DNA from: Cupriavidus sp. 2SB
Lineage (GTDB): Bacteria > Pseudomonadota > Gammaproteobacteria > Burkholderiales > Burkholderiaceae
Direction of reading: 5' to 3'
DNA: 64,000 nucleotides
NCBI RefSeq assembly: GCF_005503625.1
Contig: NZ_SCMX01000015.1
Location: 41,400-105,399 of the forward strand
Shown: one piece after another, positions 35,912 through 44,300 of the stretch
Numbering within the stretch: the stretch's first letter is position 1
Layout of the letters: each line of letters begins with the position of its first letter
Position numbers and translations under genes: made by a program
Notes under the pieces: generated by a model
What the model saw: only the letters and a program-made list of their open reading frames with translations
What the model was told of the DNA's origin: nothing
The model's database searches: none

Positions 35912-37992
35912 TGCCGAACGTACGCACTCTTGACCGCTCCTTTTCGGGCGGGGAGATCAGCCCCGAGATGTTCGGGCGCGTGGACCTGGCCAAGTTCCAG
36001 ACGGGGCTCGCTAAGGCGCTGAACTTCATTGTGCTGCCGCACGGCCCCGCGGTGAACCGGGCGGGTACCGAGTTCGTGCGCGAGGTGAAAGACAGCTCGA
36101 AGCGCACGCGGCTGATCCCGTTCTCGTTCAATACCCAGCAGACCTTCGCACTCGAGTTCGGGCTCAACTACGTGCGGTTCCACACCATGGGTGCCACGCT
36201 CGAGGACCCGCCCGGCACCGCGTACGAGGTGGCCACGCCCTACGCCGAGTCCCATCTGTTCGATATCCACTATGTGCAGTCAGCCGACGTGCTGACGCTG
36301 GTGCATCCGAAATACCCGCCCAAGGAGCTGCGGCGCCTGGGCGCCACAAGTTGGACCCTGACCGACATTTCGTTCTCGCCGCAGGTGCAGCCGCCCAGCG
36401 GACTGGGCGCGGTGACGGCAGGGCCAGGTGGCGGCAACCCGCACACCTACACCTATGTGGTCACAGCCAGCCGCGTGGACGGTACAGTGGTCGACGAGTC
36501 GGTCGCCTCGAACAGCGCATCGGCCACCATCGATCTGTCCGTGGCTGGCAACACCGTGACGCTGAACTGGTCGGCGTCGCCCTCGGCGCCGGATCGATAT
36601 GACGTCTACAAGGCCGAGAACGGCGTCTACGGCTTCATCGGGCGCGCGGTGGGCCTGTCGTTCGTGGACGACAACATCTCGGCGGACATGTCCGAGAGCC
36701 CGCCCAGCGGCCTGAACCCGTTCGTGGGCCCGGGCAACTACCCAGGCGCGGTGTCCTATTACGAGCAGCGGCGCGCCTTTGCCGCCACCGAGAACCGCCC
36801 GCAGACTATCTGGATGACGCGCTCGGGCACGGAAACCAACCTGACGCAGTCGATCCCGACACGTGACGACGATGCCGTGATTTTCCGCATTGCCGCCCGC
36901 GAGGTGAACTCGATCCGGCATCTGGTGCCGCTGGCCACGCTCGTCGTTCACACAGCCAGCGCGGAATGGCGCATCCAGTCGACCGACAACGGGGCGCTGA
37001 CGCCGAACACCGTCTCGGCCAAGCCGCAGAGCTACACGGGCTCGAACAACGTGCAGCCCGCAGTGGTGGGCAACAACATCATCTTCGCGCGGGCGCGCGG
37101 CGGCCGGGTATCCGAGTTCTCCTATGCCTACGACAACCAGGGCGGCTATCGGTACCAGGCCGCCGACCTGTCGCTCGTGGCGCCGCACCTGTTCGAGGGG
37201 TACACGATTCAGGACATGGCGATGGCCAAGGCGCCATACCAGATCGTCTGGACTGTGTCCTCGAGCGGGGAAATGGTCGCCTGCACCTACGTACCCGAGC
37301 AGCAAGTCGCCGGCTGGCACCACCACAACACGGTCAACGGTGCCTTCGAATCGGTGTGCGTGATCGGCGAGGGTGATGAGGACGCTATCTACACGATCGT
37401 GCGCCGGACCATCAACGGGCGCATGGTGCGCTACGTGGAGCGGTTCCACACCCGCCAGTTCGAGGACCAGGCCGACGCCTATTTTGTCGACGCGGGGGTG
37501 TCGTACAACGGCACGCCCATCGATACCATCACGTCGGGCCTGAGCCACCTCGAGGGGCAGACCGTCAGCATTCTGGCCGACGGCGGCGTGCTGCCGCAGC
37601 GCGTTGTCACCGGCGGCGCGATCAAGCTGGATTTCCCGGCCAGCAAAATCCAGGTGGGGCTTCCTATTACCGCGCGCCTGCAGACGCTGCCTATGTCCTT
37701 CGAGACGCAGGCGCTCGGGCAGGGCAGGGCCAAGAATGTGAACAAGGTGTTCCTGCGGCTGGTCAAGTCGTCAGGCATCTGGGTCGGCCCGAGCTTCGAC
37801 ACGACGGAAATGTCCGAGTTGAAGATCCGCACGGACGAGCCATGGGGAACGCCGCCCCGGCTACAGACTGGGGAACTCGAGCAGGTGCTCGAGCCGTCGT
37901 GGAACCAGGACGGCGGAGTGTGTATCGAGCAGCGCGACCCGCTGCCGGTGACGATTGCCGCCATGTCGATGGAGGTGGCTATTGGCTCGTAG
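35911..37992 (+). CDS. tail nozzle protein (T7 gp12-like)
   Basis: 693 residues. Begins VRTLDRSFSGGEISPEMFGR and LAKALNFIVLPHGPAVNRAG (the classic nozzle/tail-tubular-B start), then a fibronectin-like insert at about 160–265 (PPSGLGAVTAGPGGGNPHTY … PDRYDVYKAENGVYGFIGRA), then MTRSGTETNLTQSIPTRDDD, ARGGRVSEFSYAYDNQGGYR and a beta-rich end. Forms the tail tube of the short tail. The insert is not in T7 itself but is common in this group. Confidence 0.9.
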   Translation: MPNVRTLDRSFSGGEISPEMFGRVDLAKFQTGLAKALNFIVLPHGPAVNRAGTEFVREVKDSSKRTRLIPFSFNTQQTFALEFGLNYVRFHTMGATLEDPPGTAYEVATPYAESHLFDIHYVQSADVLTLVHPKYPPKELRRLGATSWTLTDISFSPQVQPPSGLGAVTAGPGGGNPHTYTYVVTASRVDGTVVDESVASNSASATIDLSVAGNTVTLNWSASPSAPDRYDVYKAENGVYGFIGRAVGLSFVDDNISADMSESPPSGLNPFVGPGNYPGAVSYYEQRRAFAATENRPQTIWMTRSGTETNLTQSIPTRDDDAVIFRIAAREVNSIRHLVPLATLVVHTASAEWRIQSTDNGALTPNTVSAKPQSYTGSNNVQPAVVGNNIIFARARGGRVSEFSYAYDNQGGYRYQAADLSLVAPHLFEGYTIQDMAMAKAPYQIVWTVSSSGEMVACTYVPEQQVAGWHHHNTVNGAFESVCVIGEGDEDAIYTIVRRTINGRMVRYVERFHTRQFEDQADAYFVDAGVSYNGTPIDTITSGLSHLEGQTVSILADGGVLPQRVVTGGAIKLDFPASKIQVGLPITARLQTLPMSFETQALGQGRAKNVNKVFLRLVKSSGIWVGPSFDTTEMSELKIRTDEPWGTPPRLQTGELEQVLEPSWNQDGGVCIEQRDPLPVTIAAMSMEVAIGS

Positions 37993-38464
37993 CCCGCGCA
38001 TCGAGGTCCGGGTACCGACCGAAGCGGACGGCCGGTACCTGATCGACCATCTGCGCGAGGCCGACCGTCTCGAGGTCGAGGCAACGCTCGGCGATGCCTG
38101 CCCGTATGCAGCGATGGAACTTGTTCTGTCGCGCTGCAGCCACGTCTGGGCGGTGTTCGCCGAGGACCGGCTCCTGATGATCGGCGGTCTCGTGCCCGTG
38201 GGGTCACTGCTCACGACCAACGAAGCCGAGCCGTGGATTCTCGGCACGGCCGACCTCGACCGGCTGCCGGGTGTCCTTACTCGAGTCGCGCTCCGTTACC
38301 TTGCGGTCATGAAGGGGCATTATCGGCGCCTGTCCAACCACGTCGATGCGCGGAACGTCAAAAGCATCCGATGGTTGAAACGGCTGGGGTTCAAGGTGCA
38401 TCCGCAAACCGTGCCCTTTGGCCCATACGGCATGCCATTCCACCTGTTCGAGATGGACCTATAA
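37982..38464 (+). CDS. GNAT-like internal virion protein (T7 gp13/DUF2833 type)
   Basis: 160 residues from a TTG with GGAGG upstream, overlapping the nozzle gene by 11 bases. EVRVPTEADGRYLIDHLREA, RLLMIGGLVPVGSLL and RNVKSIRWLKRLGFKVHPQT form a GNAT-like fold. The position between tail nozzle and ejection proteins is that of T7 gene 13. Whether it is an active acetyltransferase cannot be told. Confidence 0.78.
   Translation: MARSPRIEVRVPTEADGRYLIDHLREADRLEVEATLGDACPYAAMELVLSRCSHVWAVFAEDRLLMIGGLVPVGSLLTTNEAEPWILGTADLDRLPGVLTRVALRYLAVMKGHYRRLSNHVDARNVKSIRWLKRLGFKVHPQTVPFGPYGMPFHLFEMDL
38269..38302 (+). promoter_or_regulatory. late promoter-like element 4 (inside gp13-like gene)
   Basis: GGGTGTCCTTACT (38269–38281), 15 bases, TACCTT (38297–38302). 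One mismatch to the core. It lies within the coding sequence and would serve the ejection-protein genes downstream. It may also start a 51-residue in-frame C-terminal product at the ATG at 38309. Confidence 0.5.
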
Positions 38465-38465
38465 C

Positions 38466-39116
38466 ATGTGCTTCTCCGCTGCTGGCGCCGACACCTCGGC
38501 CGCGTCCTCCGGCTCGTCGATGCTCGGCGGCTCTGGCGGGGGCTTTATGTCGCTTGCGCCATCCATCATCGGCGCCATCGGCGGCGCGGCCACGGCGGGC
38601 AACAAGGCCAGCGGCCAACGTGCCGTGGCCGACTACAACGCAACGATCGCCGAGAACAACGCCAACCTGGCCGAGCTGCAGGCCCAGGACGCCGTGACGC
38701 GCGGCCGGCAGGCCGAGTCAGACCTTTACCGGCAGACCGGCCAGCTGATGGGGCGCCAGCGCGCGAACACTGCTGCGAACGGCGTATCGCTGAACGAGGG
38801 CTCGCCCGTAAACATCGAGGCGTCAACGCGCTACATGCGCGACGTCGACCTGGCCACGCTGCGTAACAACGCAGCGCGATCGGCGTGGGGCTACAACGTC
38901 CAGGCGGATAACTACCGCGCGCAGAGCAAGGCGTACCGCGCGGCTGGCGATGCGTCCAGCCCGGGGGCAGCCGCTGCCACGTCGCTGCTGGGCAGTGCCG
39001 CCGGCGTGTCGTCGAAGTGGTATGACATCTACAAGAACACAGGCTCCGGCACTGGCACCGACACGATGCCGTCGGGCAGTTCGGTGTTCAGCTCATCTGG
39101 CTTTTTCGGGGACTGA
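38466..39116 (+). CDS. internal virion (ejection) protein, T7 gp14-like
   Basis: 216 residues. Gly/Ala-rich hydrophobic N-terminus (FMSLAPSIIGAIGGAATAGN), a coiled-coil core (AEIAENNANLAELQAQDAVT-like region) with DLYRQTGQLMGRQRANTAAN, the marker GVSLNEGSPVNIEASTRYMR, and SKAYRAAGDASSPGAAA. Proteins of this type form the outer-membrane part of the DNA ejection channel. Starts right after the gp13-like gene. Confidence 0.82.
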   Translation: MCFSAAGADTSAASSGSSMLGGSGGGFMSLAPSIIGAIGGAATAGNKASGQRAVADYNATIAENNANLAELQAQDAVTRGRQAESDLYRQTGQLMGRQRANTAANGVSLNEGSPVNIEASTRYMRDVDLATLRNNAARSAWGYNVQADNYRAQSKAYRAAGDASSPGAAAATSLLGSAAGVSSKWYDIYKNTGSGTGTDTMPSGSSVFSSSGFFGD

Positions 39117-39118
39117 CG

Positions 39119-41311
39119 ATGGCGCGAGTTCCCACCTACGACGCTCCGCAAGTTGCACGGCAGGGCCTGCCGGATGCGCGCCAGCAAGCCGCGCCAGTCG
39201 GGCTGGCTGTCGATGTGGCCAACAACCAGGCCGCTGCGCTGAACCGCGCCAACGATCAGGTAGCCGACGAGACGTTCAAGATTGGCCTCGACATGCAGAA
39301 GCAGGCCAATGCCCTGCGCGTCGACGACGCCCTTAATCAGGCGCGTGAAGCCGTGATGGACCTGAGCTACGGCAAGGACACCGGCTACACGAACCTCAAG
39401 GGGCGCGACGCGCTCGAGCGCGCCAGCGGCCAGCCGTTGGCCGACGAGTACGGTGGCAACCTGAACCAGCGTTTCGGCGCTATCGAACAGAGCCTGGGCA
39501 ACGACGCCCAGCGCCTGGCGTTCCGCCAGCGCGCCAACGATATGTCGACACAGTTCCGTGCCAGCGTCATGCAGCACGAGAACCAGGAATTCAAGAACTA
39601 CGCACTGTCTACGGGCGAGGGAATTATCGCCACACGCCAGCGCGAGATCGGGCTCAACTACGACAACCCGGCCATGGTGGCCGATGCCGTGACATCGATC
39701 CGCGCGCAGGCGTACAACATCGCCAAGCTGACAGGAAAGTCGGCCGAGTGGGCGGAAATGCAGGCCCGCCAGCAGGCCAGCAATGCCCACCTGGTGGCCA
39801 TCGACGCCGCGCTGCAGAACAACAATCCGCGCTTCGCCGACGCCTACCTCAAGAACAACGCCAAGGACATGGACGCGAACGACATCCTGCGCGCCAATGG
39901 TCTGATCACCAAGCAGCTCGACGTGCAGATCGGCAACGCCGCCGGCCGGGACGTCATGACGCGGGCGCTGCCCGCGCTGGTGCCGAGCGATGCCGGGCGG
40001 CTGACCAATCTCGTCGTGCAGTCGGGCTCGCCCGAGGCCAGTGGCCTGGCCGAGTTCGTCAAGCAGCAGGAGAGCGGCGGCAAGCGGTACGGCAAGGATG
40101 GCCAGCTGCTGACGTCGCCCAAGGGCGCCAAGGGGGAAATGCAGGTGCTTGACAGCACCAACACGAACCCCGGATTCGGCGTGCGGCCGGCGGCTGACAA
40201 CAGCCCGGACGAGCGCGCCCGCGTGGGCCGCGACTATCTCGACGCCATGCTCAAGCGGTACCAGGGTAACGTGCCGCAGGCACTGGCCGCGTACAACGCG
40301 GGGCCGGGCAGCGTCGACGCCGCCATCCGCGAGGCCAACAAGAACGGCACGCCGGCGCAATGGATGACCTATCTGCCGAAGCCAGGCGAGACGATCCCCT
40401 ACGTGCAGGGCATCATGAAGCAGTACAGCGCGGGCGGTGGCGCGCCGGCCAAGCCCACCGAGTTCGAGCTGCACCAGCAGGTCGACGCGCTGATCGACCC
40501 GACTCTACGGCCCGAGCAGAACAAGGCCGCGCGCCAGGTGGTGTCGCAGCAACTGGCCGACCTGAATAAGGCGACCAAGCAGCGCGAGGACGAGGCCGTG
40601 GCCAACGTGCAGTCGGCGCTGATCGCCAATGGCGGCCGCTTCACGGATCTGCCGCTGAACCTGCGTTCGTCGCTCCCACCGGGTCAGTACGACAACATGC
40701 TCGCGTTTGCCGACAAGGTGGCCAAGGGCCAACCTATCGAAACGGACTGGCAGCTGTACTACTCGCTCAAGTCCGACCCGCAGGTGCTGGGCGCGGCCAA
40801 CCTCATGGCGTTCCGCAACCGGCTGGGCGAGTCGGAGTTCAAGCAGCTGACAAACGAGCAGCAGGACCTGCGCCAGGGCAAGACCGACGCCATGACCAAC
40901 CTGCGCACGGGCAAGGACTACCTGAACCAGTACATGCGCGAGGCCGGCATCGACCCGACGCCCAAGGACGACGACGCCAAGGGCGCTGCCGTGGTGGGCC
41001 GGATCTGGAACGCCTACGAACAGCGCATTCGGGCGCAGGAATCGAACATCGGCCGCAAGCTCAAGCCCGAGGAGCTGAAGCATGAGGCGGCCGCGCTGTT
41101 CTCGGCCGTCGAGGTGAACCGTCCGTTCTGGTTCGACAAGCAGTTGCCGGCTGCCGCCGTGGCGCCTGACCAGGTCATCACGGTACCGGCGACCGACCGC
41201 GAGCAGATTACCCAGGCCCTGCGTTCCGCCGGCAAGCCGGTGACCGACCAGGCCATTCAGGATGTCTACCGGCGCGCGCGTGGCGTGACGCCTTTCAAGC
41301 GCAATGGCTGA
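39119..41311 (+). CDS. internal virion protein with lytic transglycosylase domain
   Basis: 730 residues. Helical N-terminal 290 residues (LAVDVANNQAAALNRANDQV) then an SLT lytic transglycosylase domain at about 305–440: catalytic Glu318 in FVKQQESGGKRYG, GEMQVLDSTNTNPGFGVRPA, ALAAYNAGPGSVDAAIREAN, and the final YLPKPGETIPYVQGIMKQY. The rest is helical. It opens the peptidoglycan during DNA ejection, like T7 gp16. Overlaps the next gene by 8 bases. Confidence 0.92.
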   Translation: MARVPTYDAPQVARQGLPDARQQAAPVGLAVDVANNQAAALNRANDQVADETFKIGLDMQKQANALRVDDALNQAREAVMDLSYGKDTGYTNLKGRDALERASGQPLADEYGGNLNQRFGAIEQSLGNDAQRLAFRQRANDMSTQFRASVMQHENQEFKNYALSTGEGIIATRQREIGLNYDNPAMVADAVTSIRAQAYNIAKLTGKSAEWAEMQARQQASNAHLVAIDAALQNNNPRFADAYLKNNAKDMDANDILRANGLITKQLDVQIGNAAGRDVMTRALPALVPSDAGRLTNLVVQSGSPEASGLAEFVKQQESGGKRYGKDGQLLTSPKGAKGEMQVLDSTNTNPGFGVRPAADNSPDERARVGRDYLDAMLKRYQGNVPQALAAYNAGPGSVDAAIREANKNGTPAQWMTYLPKPGETIPYVQGIMKQYSAGGGAPAKPTEFELHQQVDALIDPTLRPEQNKAARQVVSQQLADLNKATKQREDEAVANVQSALIANGGRFTDLPLNLRSSLPPGQYDNMLAFADKVAKGQPIETDWQLYYSLKSDPQVLGAANLMAFRNRLGESEFKQLTNEQQDLRQGKTDAMTNLRTGKDYLNQYMREAGIDPTPKDDDAKGAAVVGRIWNAYEQRIRAQESNIGRKLKPEELKHEAAALFSAVEVNRPFWFDKQLPAAAVAPDQVITVPATDREQITQALRSAGKPVTDQAIQDVYRRARGVTPFKRNG

Positions 41312-44300
41312 AAACCAATACCTCGACATCGTTCGACAGGACGCGGTCCAGTCGGCCGTGAACCCGTATTCGCAATTCGTGGATGCGGGGGACGGCGCGG
41401 CGGGCACGCCTGGGCGCCTCTCCATGATGCAGGTAGCGGACCGCAATCCCGACGTCGAGGCGCGGCTGCAGGCTCTCGCCAAGCAGTACGCCGTGCCGGT
41501 CGATTCGGTGAGGCTGCAGGAGCCCGACTACCAGCGCCGCGCCACGGTCGACTCGATCGACTACCAGACGCTGGCCAAGGATTACCCGACGACGGCGGGC
41601 ATGATCTACGACACCCAGAAAGCTGCGGTGTCCTACGATGACACGCCGAACCTGTCGGCCATCGAGAAAGGGGTGCGCTTCCTGACGAACTCGGGCCGCG
41701 CGCTGGTGTCGGCTATCCCGCAGTTCAATGCCTCCGCGTGGGGTGTGGCGCAGGCCGGCGCCGACGCGCTTGCCACGATCACCAGCCCGCTGGCCGGCAC
41801 GATCCTGCCGGAGAACCCGTTCGAGCGCGTGTCGCGTGGCATCGCCGAGCTGCGCCAGCGGCAGGACCAGACCACCAAGGAAATGATGCCCAAGGGCACG
41901 GGCGTGCTGGACAGCGGATGGTATTCCGGCCTGCAGTCGCTGGGCCAGATGGGGCTGGCGCTGCCGGCCGCCGTGACCGGCCAGCCGCAGGCGGCGCTCG
42001 GTATCCTGTCGGGGATCACCGGCGGCCAGGCGTACGGCGAGGCGCGGGACAAGGGCCTGCCATTCCAGCAGGCGCTGCCGTTCGCCGCGTCGCAGGCGGC
42101 AATCGAGTACGCCACCGAGAAGATCCCGGTAGCGCGGTTCCTGACCGATATCCGCGCCGGCACGCCGTTCTATTCGATGCTGGCCCGCAACATGGCCGCC
42201 GAGGTGCCGGGCGAGCAGGTGGCCACGATCCTGCAGGACCTGAACGAGTGGGCGGTCCTGAACCCCGAGAAGCCGTTCACGGCCTACCTCGAGGAGCGGC
42301 CGAGCGCAGCCGCCCAGACGCTGATCGCCACCTTGGTGGCGTCGGGCGGTGCCGTGAGCACGGCCAAGGGCGTCGAACTGGCGGCCGACCGGCTGCGGGG
42401 ACGGAATTCGGCAGTGCAGCAGGGCATGGAGGACGGCACGATTCTGGCCCAGCTCAGCGAGGCCGCCGCTGCGTCCAAGCTTCGCGCACGCGATCCGGAA
42501 ACGTTCCGCGAATTCGTGGCGCAGGCCGCCGAGGACGGCCCGGTGCAGGACGTCTATATCGACGTCTCCCAGCTGCAGGCGTTGGCCCAGTCTGGCGTCG
42601 ACCTGTCCGCGCTGGCCGCCGCGTCGCCGTCTGTCGCCGAGCAGCTGCCGGTGGCCGCTGCCACGGGCGGCATGGTGCGCATCCCCATCGACGAGTACGC
42701 CACCACCGTGGCCGGTACCGAGATCGGCGACGCGCTGCTGCCGCACCTCAAGACCGACCCGGCGGGCATGACACGCGCCGAGGCCGAAACGTACATGCAG
42801 GACCAGGCCGGCCAACTGCAGCAGGAAGTCGAGCGCACGCTGACCGAGCAGGCACCGCAGGACCAGTTCAACACCTCGCGCGCCGTGGTCGAGCAACAGG
42901 TGCTCGAGCAATTGAACCAGGTGAACCGGTTCACCGAGGATGTGAACCGCGGCTATGCCGCGCTCATGGCGAACTTCTACGGTGTGCAGGCGCTGCGGCT
43001 GGGAATCACACCCGAGGAAATGGCCGCGCGGTATCCGCTGCGGGTGCAGGCTGCGCTGGACCAAGGAGCGCAAAATGGACTACCGAGAGCTTCTACAAAC
43101 ACCGGGACCGCTGCACCAGCGGAGTCCGGCGCTGCCGCTTCCGTGGCCAATGAATCCCGTCCTGCAGGCGATGTATCTACGGTTCAGTCCGGTCAGCCAC
43201 CGGCTGCAGTAGCGGGCGCCACCAGCACGCTGAACCAGAATGTGCCTCGTGGCTGGGGTGGCGAGGGACTGAACGAGCGCACCGACGTGCCGCCGGTGTT
43301 GGGCGGCAACACGCGCGGCGCCGTGTCGTTCGGCAAGGACATTACCCAGCAGCCCACCGTCATCACGCTGCTGCAGAATGCCGACCTGTCCACGTTCCTG
43401 CACGAGTCGGGCCACTTCTACCTTGAAGTGCTGACTGATATCGCCCGCCGGCCGGACGCGCCGGAGGAGATCAAGGACGACGTCCAGGCGCTGCTTGACT
43501 GGTTCGGCGTGCCGGACCTCGCCACGTGGGACAGCTACGACCTCGAGCAAAAGCGGTCCTACCACGAGCAACTGGCGCGCGGCTTTGAGGCGTACCTGTT
43601 CGAGGGCAAGGCGCCCAGCGTCGAACTGCAGGGCATGTTCGCCCGGTTCCGCGCCTGGATGATCAACGTTTACCGCTCGCTACAGGCGCTCAACGTCAGC
43701 CTGACCGACGAGGTGCGCAGCGTGTTCGACCGCATGGTGGCGTCGTCCGACGCTATCGCGGAGATGCAGGCCGTGCGCGGCATGGCTCCGCTGTTCGAGT
43801 CCGCCGAGGCGGCGGGTATGTCGCCGGACGAGTGGCAGGCATACCAGAACCTGGGTGCCGAGGCACAGGCGGACGCTACGACCCAGCTCGAGGCGCGCAG
43901 CCTGCGCGATATGCGCTGGTTGTCGAACGCCCGCAGCCGCACGATCAAGGCCATGCAGAAGGAGGCCGAAGCCAAGCGCGCCAGCGTCCGAGAGGAGGTG
44001 GCGGGCGAGGTATACGCCACTCCGCTGTACGGCAGCATGCAGTTCCTGAAGCGCGGCACGACCACTGCCGGCGGCGAAACTGCCGACATGAGCGACGTGC
44101 CGCACAAGCTCTCCATTGAGGCGCTGACCGATATGTACGGCGGCGAGGCCGACAAGTTCGCGCTGCTCGACTGGTCGAAGCTGGGCTATGGCCAGTACGG
44201 CATGCTGGCGCGCGATGGCCTGCACCCGGACGTCGTGGCCCAGATGTTCGGATACACATCGGGCGACCAGCTGGTACATGCGCTGCTCGAGGCCGAGCCG

